The translations under genes were made by a program, and so were the position numbers. 64,000 nt of DNA from Paenibacillus oenotherae (GTDB lineage: Bacteria; Bacillota; Bacilli; Paenibacillales; Paenibacillaceae), in contig NZ_JAHZIJ010000001.1 in NCBI RefSeq assembly GCF_019443105.1, positions 558,001 to 622,000 on the forward strand. Direction: 5' to 3'. Below, piece after piece: positions 34,527 to 42,781 of the stretch. The notes under the pieces were generated by a model. It did no database searches. It was not told the DNA's origin and saw only the letters and a list, made by a program, of their open reading frames with translations. Positions within the stretch are counted from its first letter, which is position 1, and every line of letters starts with the position of its first letter.

Positions 34527-35737
34527 TCTCGTTGATCCTTCCTTTCAAGCGGCTTTAACTTCCCGACGACCATCCCTAGCATTTGGCACAGCCATTCCAG
34601 CTCCGCGTCGCCATGCTCATCGCCGAAGCTGATGCGAATACCGCTGGCTGCCCGTGCAGCTGAAGCGCCCATAGCTTGAAGCACACGGCTCGGCTTGTCA
34701 TCCTTGGACGAACAAGCGGATTTGGTCGATGCCAGAATGCGGTGCTTTTCCAGCATATGAATGAATACCTCCGGCTTCATGCCAGGGTAGGAGAAATTGA
34801 CGATATGCGGCGACATCTCCTCCCTGGGATGAGAAGCGTGCGATCCCGCCTCTGTGGAGCCCCCGATGCCGGAAGCATCGGCCCATCCATTCAGCACAAG
34901 CTCAGGGATGTCCTGCACGCAGCTGACTAGTCTGGAACGCAGCCTCTGCATTCTCCTGCTGCGTTCCTCCTGGCTCTCCACAGCAAGCCGGAACGCCTTC
35001 GCGGCTGCGACAATGGCCCCAACGTTCTCCGTACCCGGACGCAGACCGTTCTCCTGTCCTCCGCCCGCCATTAACGGCTCTAATTGAAGCCCGTTCCGAA
35101 CATAGAGCAGGCCTGCCCCTCTAGGGCCTCTTACTTTATGGGCGGATGCCGTGAACAGATCAACTCCCCATTCGCGAAGGAAGATCGGCAGCTTGCCGAC
35201 GCTCTGTACGCCATCGACATGGAACAGAATGCTGCGCCTTGTCTTCAGCAGCTCTCCAATTGCCGCAATCGGCTGAACGGAGCCTATTTCGTTATTGACA
35301 TGCATGATGCTGACAAGTGAAGTATCCTCCGTCAAGGCGGCCTCCACATCGCTCAGCGATACAAATCCGCCAGCGTTCACCGGCAAATAAGTGACGCGAA
35401 AGCCGTCTTTCTCCAGCACTTTGAAGGTGTCATATACGGATGGATGCTCGATCTCGGTCGTAATTAAGTGATTGCCCCGCGCAGTGCTGCGGCGAGCCGC
35501 CCCGACAATGGCCATATTGTTGCTCTCTGTGCCGCCGGAGGTGAATACCCATTCCTCGGCCTCTGTTCCGAATAAACCCGCCACAAGCCCGCGTGAACGC
35601 TGAAGCAGCTTCTTCGCCTCCAGGCCGCCCCGGTGGAGGGAGGAGGGATTGCCATAATGCTGCGCCATCACCTCCGCCATCGTCCGTATAACCTCTTCAT
35701 GCGGCGGTGTAGAAGCGCAGTGGTCAAAGTAGATCAT
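34523..35737 (-). CDS. nifZ: Cysteine desulfurase (NifS/NifZ type) for tRNA thiolation
   Basis: PLP enzyme that removes sulfur from cysteine as a persulfide. The 404 aa protein has the expected order: YFDHCASTPP at the N-terminus, FTSGGTESNN, HVNNEIGSVQP, the PLP lysine in SAHKVRGPRGAG, and the catalytic loop Cys in STKSACSSKDDKPSRV. Translational coupling to thiI (ATGA overlap) matches the B. subtilis nifZ-thiI pair, where NifZ is dedicated to ThiI. An insert near residues 290-320 (GGSTEAGSHASHPREEM) is longer than in many relatives. Confidence 0.95.
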   Translation of the reverse strand: MIYFDHCASTPPHEEVIRTMAEVMAQHYGNPSSLHRGGLEAKKLLQRSRGLVAGLFGTEAEEWVFTSGGTESNNMAIVGAARRSTARGNHLITTEIEHPSVYDTFKVLEKDGFRVTYLPVNAGGFVSLSDVEAALTEDTSLVSIMHVNNEIGSVQPIAAIGELLKTRRSILFHVDGVQSVGKLPIFLREWGVDLFTASAHKVRGPRGAGLLYVRNGLQLEPLMAGGGQENGLRPGTENVGAIVAAAKAFRLAVESQEERSRRMQRLRSRLVSCVQDIPELVLNGWADASGIGGSTEAGSHASHPREEMSPHIVNFSYPGMKPEVFIHMLEKHRILASTKSACSSKDDKPSRVLQAMGASAARAASGIRISFGDEHGDAELEWLCQMLGMVVGKLKPLERKDQRE

Positions 35738-35850
35738 CTCTTCCTCTGCCCCCTTTCCCCCAAAATAAAAAGATCAACGAAGAAAGTCTGCATGAAGCGC
35801 AGCCAGTTCCCCGCGATCTGTTCGTTCCCGTCATCTATTGGGCTTATCGA

Positions 35851-36561
35851 TCAGGACAAGCCATACATAGCATGAGCATTCATAACCTTCGCAATGTACT
35901 TCTGTGTTTCCTGCGGCAGTAGATGAAGCTTCTCAGCAACATCGGCATTATTGTGAATGCCAGCGCGGTCTACCCGGCCAGGTCCGGCATTATAGCCGGC
36001 AAGCGCAGCTTGTACATTCCCGTCATACTTGTTGAGCAGGTAGGATAGATACCTTGTTCCGCCCTCAATATTCTGCTGCGGATCAAAGGAATTGCTGACC
36101 CCAAGCCCACGGGCTGTACCATCCATCAGCTGCATGAGGCCTTTAGCGCCTGCTGAGGATACCGCATTGGGATTGTAGGATGATTCTGTATCAATTACGG
36201 CTTTGACAAGCGCAGGATCAACATTATATTTGGCTGCAGCTGCCTCTATGTAATTGTCATAGGCTGTAGGATTCGCACTCGCTGCTGTTGCTGTATACTC
36301 CCCATTGTATGTAAGGGGCAATGATCCCTTCAGCAGCGGCATAAGCGCCGCTGTGCTTGAGGTGGAGGATAGAACGTCCGCATTGCCGAACCCGCCCCCT
36401 TCAGCTGCGCCAGAAAGCAGCTGGCTCAGCATCGTACCGAACAAAGAGCCGTCCTGGTTGTCCGGCGATAGTACGTTGGATGTGCCGCTGCCGTTCATAT
36501 CGAGACTTTGCATCCATTGAAGCTGAAGCATCGTTTTCATTATCCGCGGATCTATGCTCAT
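35851..36561 (-). CDS. Lytic transglycosylase domain protein
   Basis: A 236 aa protein with a C-terminal SLT (GH23, goose-lysozyme-like) domain of about 110 residues: VKAVIDTESSYNPNAVSSAGAKGLMQLM, with the Glu of DTESSYNP as the catalytic acid, then GTRYLSYLL and AALAGYNAGPGRVDR. The first 110 residues are low complexity and show no clear signal peptide, as in other Bacillales members. It would cleave MurNAc-GlcNAc bonds with formation of a 1,6-anhydro product. GGAGGCTTACG precedes the ATG. Confidence 0.92.
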   Translation of the reverse strand: MSIDPRIMKTMLQLQWMQSLDMNGSGTSNVLSPDNQDGSLFGTMLSQLLSGAAEGGGFGNADVLSSTSSTAALMPLLKGSLPLTYNGEYTATAASANPTAYDNYIEAAAAKYNVDPALVKAVIDTESSYNPNAVSSAGAKGLMQLMDGTARGLGVSNSFDPQQNIEGGTRYLSYLLNKYDGNVQAALAGYNAGPGRVDRAGIHNNADVAEKLHLLPQETQKYIAKVMNAHAMYGLS

Positions 36562-37073
36562 CGTAAGCCTCCGTTACCGTTAACATGACAATCCATTATG
36601 ACATACTTTGATCTTATTCTACATCGTTTTCAATCCATTCGCCAGTAAGTAATTAGTCCTATAAAAAATCTCAGCTCCCACTACGGAAAAAAGAGACAGC
36701 GAGCTGCAAGAGCTAGGCAAAACATGCGAAACGGCATTTATTTGCTCGTTTCTGGCCCCAGGAAGGTGAACTGCCTGCCAGAGGGCAGGTAGTTCACCTT
36801 CCTTTCCCCTAAGCGACCGATTTTTGCTCAAATTCATGCATGATTGCAGGCATTCTGCCATTATGGCCTCCTGTAACCGAAATTCATGCACATTCGCAGC
36901 CTTCTTACTCCGTCACAGCTGCCGTCAAAACAGTTGGAGAGGGGTTGTGCATACATTGAAAAGATGCCTCCAATCCACTCTTCTGTGGTTTTGGAGGCAT
37001 CTGCATCATTTGGGACCGGATCATTGGATATCGGACTTTTCGGATAGTCACATCTTCTGCACCAGCCGAATAA
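36562..37073. other. Non-coding gap carrying structured repeat family B, copy 1
   Basis: The first 150 bases show no gene or clear signal. The rest (36714-37002) is the structured repeat described separately. The 90-codon reading frame at 36619-36891 on the minus strand lies inside the repeat; see the findings. No other support for a protein was seen. Confidence 0.6.
36714..37002. repeat. Structured intergenic repeat, family B copy 1
   Basis: About 290 bases that recur, inverted, at 61709-61988. Shared blocks in order are GCAAAACATGCGAAACGGCA, a long hairpin, CAAATTCATGCATGAT, TGTAACCGAAATTCATGCAC, CGCAGCCTTCTTACT, CAGTTGGAGA, and an end hairpin. The long hairpin here is 36761-36779 with 36784-36802 (19 bp, one mismatch), and the end hairpin is 36962-36973 with 36991-37002 plus an inner CCAC/GTGG. 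Confidence 0.88.
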
Positions 37074-37457
37074 TCAGGTTAGAGCGTAATAGAGCGGAAT
37101 AAGGATCAAATAAGCGGCAGCAGCAATAAGGCCTAATGTGATGGACCATGTGCCAAGGCCGCGGCTGCCCTGCCGGAAAGCAATAAAGCCAAGCACAGCC
37201 GCTGTAATTCCGAGCAGCACCGGCCAGACAAACCACGATAGAGCCGCAATGATCAGACCCGCCCAGCCGACAGCAACTCCTGCGGAGCGGGTTGCTTTTC
37301 TTGCATACTCACGACGGGCGCCTTCATCTGAAGCGGAAGTATCTCCCATAAGGCCCGGAACCGCCAATTCTGCAGCCATTTCGTCCTGATGGGTTTTGTC
37401 CAGCTTACGGGACCGCTTCGCCTTCCTGTTGTCATGCGAGCTTGAATGGTTTCCCAT
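37074..37457 (-). CDS. Hypothetical membrane protein, 127 aa
   Basis: Not recognised. The first 60 residues are charged and very hydrophilic (MGNHSSSHDNRKAKRSRKLDKT), then come three hydrophobic segments (AVGWAGLIIAALSWFVW, LLGITAAVLGFIAFRQG, TLGLIAAAAYLILIPLYY). The helical Gly/Ala-rich pattern resembles small DUF4190-type membrane proteins common in Bacillales. The ATG is preceded by GAGGAGCT. It is 9 bp downstream of the DUF1540 gene in the minus-strand direction, so both are likely co-transcribed. Confidence 0.75.
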   Translation of the reverse strand: MGNHSSSHDNRKAKRSRKLDKTHQDEMAAELAVPGLMGDTSASDEGARREYARKATRSAGVAVGWAGLIIAALSWFVWPVLLGITAAVLGFIAFRQGSRGLGTWSITLGLIAAAAYLILIPLYYALT

Positions 37458-37466
37458 AGCTCCTCA

Positions 37467-37679
37467 TCACCCCTTAGGTTTAAACGTATGGCAGCAAGTG
37501 TCCGCAGATTCAGGAGCTGTATCCTGATGCTCAGAGCCAAATCCTTCTTGAGCAAACTCAGAATCCACATTGATCTTCGAATGACTGTCAATATCGATCA
37601 TAATTTGATCAGCGCCGCACTGGTTGCCTTTCGCCCAATAGGTGCAGTTGGCAACGCTGCAGCTTACGCCCTTCGGCAT
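37467..37679 (-). CDS. DUF1540 domain protein
   Basis: A 70 aa Cys-rich protein starting at 37679 (MPKGVSCSVANCTYWAKGNQC) with GGGGGTGA upstream. Five Cys residues occur, in the pattern C-x4-C-x8-C near the N-terminus and CC-H near the C-terminus (SADTCCHTF), typical of DUF1540, a small possibly metal-binding family common in spore formers. The earlier in-frame codon (seven codons upstream) would remove the ribosome site. Its ribosome site lies in a hairpin (37688-37717). Confidence 0.85.
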   Translation of the reverse strand: MPKGVSCSVANCTYWAKGNQCGADQIMIDIDSHSKINVDSEFAQEGFGSEHQDTAPESADTCCHTFKPKG

Positions 37680-37684
37680 AAAAA

Positions 37685-37719
37685 TCACCCCCGGTATCAA
37701 GTTGCCCGTACCGGGGGTG
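37685..37719 (-). terminator. Hairpin ending YpuI gene and covering the DUF1540 ribosome site
   Basis: CCCCCGGTA pairs with TACCGGGGG, followed on the minus strand by TGATTTTTAT. It looks like an intrinsic terminator of the YpuI gene, but its right arm supplies the GGGGGTGA of the DUF1540 start. It may be a leader that controls read-through or translation. Confidence 0.6.
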
Positions 37720-37732
37720 TGTTATGCTTGCC

Positions 37733-38233
37733 TTATTTTTGTCCTTGCATACGGCGCTGGGTCATGTAGTCGCTCTCGTAGTAGGAAAGATCATCACGAA
37801 GCTCCTCATATACTTTAGATACAGCCAGCACGATCTCCTTGGCGTCACGCAGCGGTTTAATGCGGAATCGGATGGCATCCTGTCCCGTATAGGCATAACG
37901 TCCGTCTTCGGAGTAGCATTCATTCTTAGGATAGAAGAACGCGTTCACACATTGGTGGTACACTTCATAAAGCGCGCGCTCCGCGAATTCAATATCGAAA
38001 TTCGGGCGTCTCAGGGCAACTCCCAGCTTCTCGTAAGCAACTTCCGAAAAAACAAGCAGATGTCTCAGATCGGATAGCAACCCTTTATAGAAAAGCTCCG
38101 CTTCATTGCCATTATCCTCGGCTGTCAGCCCGGGAAGCGCATGCTGGTTAAGAAATGTTTCCAAATGGCCAATCGCTTGTTTCAATTTGTCTCGTGTTGA
38201 TTCACTAAGCGGCTTCACATTCGTCGAAGGCAT
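37733..38233 (-). CDS. ypuI: YpuI (DUF3907) family protein
   Basis: A 166 aa soluble protein. The start at 38233 (MPSTNVKPLSESTRDKLKQAIGHLETFLN) has AAAGGGGAA upstream; the ORF extends ten codons further without one. The mainly helical sequence includes LYEVYHQCVNAFFYPKNECYSEDGRYAYTGQDAIRFR, which I recognise as typical of the YpuI/DUF3907 family of Bacillales. Function is not known. It precedes DUF1540 and a small membrane protein in the same direction. Confidence 0.88.
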   Translation of the reverse strand: MPSTNVKPLSESTRDKLKQAIGHLETFLNQHALPGLTAEDNGNEAELFYKGLLSDLRHLLVFSEVAYEKLGVALRRPNFDIEFAERALYEVYHQCVNAFFYPKNECYSEDGRYAYTGQDAIRFRIKPLRDAKEIVLAVSKVYEELRDDLSYYESDYMTQRRMQGQK

Positions 38234-38418
38234 CGGTAATTCCCCTTTCATAATCCAGAACAATACTTAATCAAACCACCAACATCGTACCACAAAATAC
38301 ATGCAGATGGTACTGTCCTTTGCACATAAGCACCGTATATTTTCTTGAAATAGTCCGAACTCTAAGGAAAAGCGGCCAAGGAGGCACGCTGGATTCACTT
38401 CTGAGGAGGACAACCGCA

Positions 38419-40284
38419 ATGCGACGCAAATGGATCGGATGGGCTGCGGTACTGGCAGCCGCCGCTTTTCTCATTCCACTATCCCCGTGGTTCACTGCCC
38501 GTGCGCCTGTAGCACCCCAGCCGAATGCGCAGATTAACCGTCCAAGCGGAATAAAGCCGCTGACCGCCGCCCAAGAGCATCATATGAAGATCAGTACGGT
38601 GCGGCAGGACATGGACGCTACAGCCAAGCTGTGCGCGACAGAATGCGCCCGAAACCTGCATAAGCTCATGCTGCAAGGCAATTCCTCCAAGGAAAAGAAG
38701 GAAAAGCTGCAGCACATGATGGACATGCACAAACAGATGATTTACGTAAACTGGGTTCACAATGGGCAAAAAATAAGCAGAGGCAAACTGCCTTCCGGCT
38801 CCCATGCTCAAGCGAGCATGCAGAACTATCTCAAGCAAGGAGCTGCCGCTATTGAAAGCGGACAAAACTACACTTCCCCGCCGATAAAGGCCAATGGAAG
38901 GCTGTATCTGGTCGTTGCCGTGCCGGATGAGCGCCGCAAGGGCGACGGGATATCAGGCGTACTGCTTCAGGATGTTGTCAATCAAGTTGAACGCCACCAG
39001 AAGCGCAATTTGCGTCTTGTCCCTTACCCTGCCGAAGGGCATTATAAGATCGAATCGGTGAAACCCAATTCCACCACAGATATAACGGTAAGAAACGGCG
39101 AGGACAACGGCAATGCAAGCCATTATCATGTCAACGAGGTCGTCGTAAAATTCAACCGTCAGCCATCTGACAGCGAGCTGGAACAGATCAGGCACGATAT
39201 ATCCGCGCTCTCTATAAGAAAGCTTGGCTCCACTTATATTTTCCGTTCCAAGGAGATGGAGGCCCGGCCGTTAATTAATTATTTCAACAAAACATGGCAG
39301 CCTCAATATGTCGAGCCGCATTACTTATATTTAACCAATGATGCCTCTATTGTACCTAATGATGCGCTCTATTCCAAATATCAGTGGAATTTGCCGGTCA
39401 TTGAGACGGAGAAGGGCTGGAATCTAACCAAAGGCAGCGAGAAGGTCATTATTGCCGTGCTCGATACCGGCGTTCAGGCCGATCATCCCGATCTGTCCGG
39501 TAAGCTGATGACCGGTACCAACATTGTCGATGACAGCATGGCCCCGGATGATGATGTCGGACATGGCACGCATGTTGCCGGCATTATTGCAGCCTCAGTG
39601 AACAATGGGGAAGGTGTTGCCGGACTGTCTTGGTACAACAAGGTTCTGCCGGTCAAGGTGCTCGACAGCAGTGGCGCCGGCTCCACTTACTCCGTAGCAG
39701 AAGGGATTATATGGGCGACCGATCACGGCGCCAAAGTGATCAATATGAGTCTTGGCAATTATGCGCAGGCAGAATTTCTGCATGATGCCATTAAGTACGC
39801 CTATGACCATGATGTCGTCCTGGTCGCGGCAAGCGGCAATGACAATACAGAACGGCCGGGCTTCCCCGCAGCTTATCCTGAAGTATTCGCTGTTGCTTCA
39901 ACAGATGCCGACGGGTCCAAATCGTCCTTCTCCAACTATGGCGACTACATCGATGTCGCTGCACCGGGAGCCAGCATTGCCAGCACATATCCCGGCAGCC
40001 AATATGCCGCACTGTCCGGCACTTCTATGGCCAGCCCTCATGTGGCCGCCCTGGCCGGGCTGATCCGTTCCATTAATCCGGATCTCTCCAATGAGGAGGT
40101 AATGAAGATTATGCGAACCTCCGCCCAAGATCTCGGTGACAAGGGCAAGGACAATTATTTTGGCTACGGGCAGATTGACGTCGTTCGCGCACTGGAGAAG
40201 GCCCGGCAGTCTGCCGTATCTCTCCAGCAATTTCCTCAGCAGGTGGAGCGGCGCTTGGCGCAAATCGCCAGCAAATACAAATGA
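38419..40284 (+). CDS. Subtilisin-like (S8) serine protease with large N-terminal extracytoplasmic region
   Basis: A 621 aa protein starting at 38419 (MRRKWIGWAAVLAA) behind GAGGAGG. A signal anchor (AAVLAAAAFLIPLSPWF) is followed by about 200 residues with a helical part and then a segment (WVHNGQKISRGKLP...NGRLYLVVAVPDERR) like an extracytoplasmic sensor fold. A propeptide-like domain (EVVVKFNRQPSDSELEQI) precedes the subtilase domain. The catalytic triad is Asp349 (VLDTGVQADHPDL), His382 (GHGTHVAGI) and Ser536 (GTSMASPH), with oxyanion Asn474 (ASGNDN). The C-terminus has no cell-wall anchor. The enzyme should be active outside the membrane; substrate unknown. Confidence 0.93.
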   Translation: MRRKWIGWAAVLAAAAFLIPLSPWFTARAPVAPQPNAQINRPSGIKPLTAAQEHHMKISTVRQDMDATAKLCATECARNLHKLMLQGNSSKEKKEKLQHMMDMHKQMIYVNWVHNGQKISRGKLPSGSHAQASMQNYLKQGAAAIESGQNYTSPPIKANGRLYLVVAVPDERRKGDGISGVLLQDVVNQVERHQKRNLRLVPYPAEGHYKIESVKPNSTTDITVRNGEDNGNASHYHVNEVVVKFNRQPSDSELEQIRHDISALSIRKLGSTYIFRSKEMEARPLINYFNKTWQPQYVEPHYLYLTNDASIVPNDALYSKYQWNLPVIETEKGWNLTKGSEKVIIAVLDTGVQADHPDLSGKLMTGTNIVDDSMAPDDDVGHGTHVAGIIAASVNNGEGVAGLSWYNKVLPVKVLDSSGAGSTYSVAEGIIWATDHGAKVINMSLGNYAQAEFLHDAIKYAYDHDVVLVAASGNDNTERPGFPAAYPEVFAVASTDADGSKSSFSNYGDYIDVAAPGASIASTYPGSQYAALSGTSMASPHVAALAGLIRSINPDLSNEEVMKIMRTSAQDLGDKGKDNYFGYGQIDVVRALEKARQSAVSLQQFPQQVERRLAQIASKYK

Positions 40285-40315
40285 GATTGACTGCCACAGC
40301 ATAAGCCAAACGAAC

Positions 40316-40374
40316 AAAAAGGCTGCCCCGTTCTCTCCCGGTATACCGGAGACAACGGTTGCAGCCTTTATTTG
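40316..40374. terminator. Bidirectional terminator between subtilase gene and rnpB
   Basis: AAAGGCTGC pairs with GCAGCCTTT, with further pairing CCGTT/AACGG and CTCCGG/CCGGAG near the tip (including a GGTATACC palindrome), and T runs on both sides. Confidence 0.85.
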
Positions 40375-40396
40375 TTCTAGTCGTTTGTTCTAGTCG
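40371..40396. repeat. Exact 13-bp tandem duplication
   Basis: TTTGTTCTAGTCG is repeated twice without a gap just past the 3' end of rnpB. Confidence 0.9.
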
Positions 40397-40400
40397 TTGC

Positions 40401-40818
40401 GGAAAGCTTGCCATAAGCCGGGTTCTGTGCTTCCGGTGGTCCAATCGGGAACGACCCTCCCACTAACGAAGCGACAATCATCTATCTAGGCCCGCCATTG
40501 CTGACGGGCTCAAGCAACCAACCCGAACACGCCCCGGGTAAGGGTGCCGAAAGCCGAAGCTTTCATGCTGTGTTCTCTCGGTCTTGCTCCAGATGGGGTT
40601 TACCAGCACCGTTGTCACCAACGGTCCTCGTGGTCTCTTACACCACGGTTCCACCCTTGCCTGTGCCGGCACGAGGCCGGCCATCGGCGGTCCATTTCTG
40701 TGGCACTATCCTTCGGCTCGCGCCGACTGGACGTTATCCAGCATCCTACCCTGCGGAGCCCGGACTTTCCTCTCGCGGCCTCACAGCCGCCAGCGATTGT
40801 CTGTCAAACTTTCCGTGT
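40401..40818 (-). ncRNA. rnpB: RNase P RNA, class B
   Basis: About 418 nt, close to the 401 nt of B. subtilis. On the minus strand the conserved 5' block AGAGGAAAGTCCGGGCTCC (complement near 40757-40776) and the 3' block AACCCGGCTTATGGC (near 40411-40426) are both present, with the usual cruciform core segments such as AGGATAGTGCCACAGAAA between them. The catalytic RNA cleaves tRNA 5' leaders with the RnpA protein. The exact ends are estimated: the 5' end from the promoter, the 3' end from the last conserved stem. Confidence 0.95.
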
Positions 40819-40825
40819 ACTAGCT

Positions 40826-40854
40826 AGTATACTAAGAATGCGGCAAAAGCTCAA
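40826..40854 (-). promoter_or_regulatory. Promoter of rnpB
   Basis: TTGAGC (complement of 40849-40854) and TATACT (complement of 40826-40831) are separated by 17 bp and end 8 bases before the estimated RNase P RNA 5' end. Confidence 0.8.
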
Positions 40855-40909
40855 GAACGAAACCTTTCCCGTACTTCCTGGGCATGCCAAAACCGCTATT
40901 CGCTGCCTG

Positions 40910-42031
40910 CTATACGAATATGAATGGCTCTGTTCCAATAGCAGATGGAATAGCCACCGTCCCGTATTTGCGCTCTTTCAGCTCACGGGTGAGCCAATCC
41001 GCGACCCGCGGCTTCATAATCTTCTCAATGTTATGACCGGGGTCAATGATTGAAAGTCCGGCCGCAAGCGCATCATGCGCGGTATGGTAATCAATATCGC
41101 CGGTTATGAGCACGTCGGCACCAGCGAAGAGCGCATGGCGGTAATATCTGGCGCCTGAGCCGCCAAGCACCGCCGCCTTCTTCACTTGACGATTCGGATC
41201 GCCGACCAGTCTTACATACGGTACGTCGAAGACCTCCTTCACCCGTTCAACCAGCTCTCCAAGCTTGACGGGCTCGTTCAGCTTGCCTGCTCGGCCAAGT
41301 CCAAAGGAGCGTCCCTTCAAATCCATCGCGTACAGATCATAAGCTACTTCTTCATAGGGATGCGCCTTCATCATCGCCTGCACAACTTTGCGCTGTACGC
41401 TTTGGGGTACAATCGTCTCCACCCGAATCTCCTGTACACGCTCAAGCTTGCCTTCCTTTCCGATATACGGCTTGGCGCCTTCCCCTGGCAGGAAGGTTCC
41501 TGTCCCTTCAATATTGAAGCTGCAGCAGTCATAAGCGCCAATCCCGCCTGCGCCAGCCTTCCATATCGCCTGAAGCACCGCCTCATGGTGGCTTTGCGGA
41601 ACGAATACGACCAGCTTGTACAGCTTGTCTGTATGGACATCCTCAAGGCTTGTCCGCCCAGCGGCTTCAATGCCAACCATATCCGCCATCCAGTCGTTAA
41701 TGCCGCCTTCCGCAACATCCAGATTGGTATGCGAAATATAGACCGCAATATCATGCTTGATAAGCTTCTCGTACAGCTTGCCAGGCGGCGTGGACGTATC
41801 TAGCTTGGCAAGCGGCCTGTAAATGATCGCATGATGCGCAATGATCAGCTCTGCGCCGACAGCAATGGCCTCGTCTACGACCTCGGCGGTTACGTCCAGC
41901 GCGACCAGCACCTTGGTCACTTCCTTGTTCAACGTTCCAAGCTGCAGCCCGATCTTGTCATTCTCTACCGCATAATGCTTAGGAGCAAGCTGCTCCATCA
42001 GTTGGACGACGGTCTGACCGTTGGCAAACAT
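40910..42031 (-). CDS. yqfO: Nif3-like dinuclear metal centre protein (YqfO)
   Basis: A 373 aa protein, the same length as B. subtilis YqfO; start at 42031 (MFANGQTVVQLME) behind GGGAGGTG. N- and C-terminal Nif3 halves carry the metal ligands (ELIIAHHAIIYRPL; SHTNLDVAEGG; ITGDIDYHTAHDAL; DPGHNIEK). Between them a CutA/ACT-like insert of about 100 residues (KLYKLVVFVPQSHHEAVLQAIWKAGAG) is present, as in the larger Nif3 forms. The biochemical role is uncertain; it may be a hydrolase or a GTP cyclohydrolase-like protein. It overlaps trmK by 34 bp. Confidence 0.94.
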   Translation of the reverse strand: MFANGQTVVQLMEQLAPKHYAVENDKIGLQLGTLNKEVTKVLVALDVTAEVVDEAIAVGAELIIAHHAIIYRPLAKLDTSTPPGKLYEKLIKHDIAVYISHTNLDVAEGGINDWMADMVGIEAAGRTSLEDVHTDKLYKLVVFVPQSHHEAVLQAIWKAGAGGIGAYDCCSFNIEGTGTFLPGEGAKPYIGKEGKLERVQEIRVETIVPQSVQRKVVQAMMKAHPYEEVAYDLYAMDLKGRSFGLGRAGKLNEPVKLGELVERVKEVFDVPYVRLVGDPNRQVKKAAVLGGSGARYYRHALFAGADVLITGDIDYHTAHDALAAGLSIIDPGHNIEKIMKPRVADWLTRELKERKYGTVAIPSAIGTEPFIFV

Positions 42032-42780
42032 CCGAGCACCTCCCTGATTGCACTCATTTCTCTTCTGAAAGCTGCTTCCTTCTCTCTGGCCTCCGGCGTA
42101 TCGGATTGGCTCATTTGCCCGCATATACGCCCCAGCTTCTCAAGCTCCAGCTCCCACTTGCGAATCAGCCATTCACTCGGCTCACGCAGCAGCAGCGGTC
42201 CCATCGCGTACAGCAGCTCCTTGCCTTCTTGCTCTGTGAAGTGAAGCGGCAGGAATGAAGGATCATACAACGACTCATTATGGGCGTCGGCTTCCGCCAG
42301 CACAGCAGCATGCAGCACCTCATAAATTCGCCCGTCCTCTTCCATTATGGTCTCATGCTGAAGCGCATAACCGCGCTCCACAAGCCATCTGCGAACGATG
42401 TCCTCCCCGACATTGGGCTGCAGAACAAGCTCCTGAACACCGGCCAGCTTGCCCTCCAGCCAACCCGTCTCAAGAATCATGCTCATCAAGCTTCCGCCCA
42501 TACCAGCAATGGTAACCGTATCGGCCTCGCCAGCTTGAAGAACAGACATGCCATCCCCATGGCGGACATCAATCGCATGACGCAAGCCAGCTTCAGCTAC
42601 TCCTTTGACCGCGGCTTGCCACGGTCCCTTGTTCAGTTCACCCGCAATGGCGGAGGGGCACTTACCGCTCTGGACAAGATAGACCGGCAGCAGCGCATGA
42701 TCGGAGCCAATATCGGCTATGCGCGATCCATGCGTCACCCGGTCCGCAATACTTTGCAATCTTCTAGATAACTTTATCAT
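41998..42780 (-). CDS. trmK: tRNA (adenine(22)-N(1))-methyltransferase TrmK
   Basis: SAM-dependent enzyme that methylates A22 of tRNAs. The start at 42780 (MIKLSRRLQSIADRVTHGSRIADIGSDHALLPVYL) is the family N-terminus, giving 260 aa; the preceding 20 codons overlap the upstream gene. The SAM-binding motif IADIGSDHALLPVYL (about residues 21-35) is followed by GDGMSVLQ, DTVTIAGMGGSLMSMIL and LQPNVGEDIVRRWL. The C-terminal helical region is typical. It starts one base after the upstream membrane protein gene stop, so they are coupled, and it overlaps yqfO. Confidence 0.94.
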   Translation of the reverse strand: MIKLSRRLQSIADRVTHGSRIADIGSDHALLPVYLVQSGKCPSAIAGELNKGPWQAAVKGVAEAGLRHAIDVRHGDGMSVLQAGEADTVTIAGMGGSLMSMILETGWLEGKLAGVQELVLQPNVGEDIVRRWLVERGYALQHETIMEEDGRIYEVLHAAVLAEADAHNESLYDPSFLPLHFTEQEGKELLYAMGPLLLREPSEWLIRKWELELEKLGRICGQMSQSDTPEAREKEAAFRREMSAIREVLGCLPTVRPSSN

Positions 42781-42781
42781 G

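Noticed and set aside
36619-36891. 90-codon gene downstream of the lytic transglycosylase
   Set aside because: It lies inside a structured repeat and has no convincing ribosome site; reported as a finding instead of a gene.
40478-40827. Several frames across the RNase P RNA region
   Set aside because: They are chance frames through rnpB, whose conserved RNA blocks are clear.
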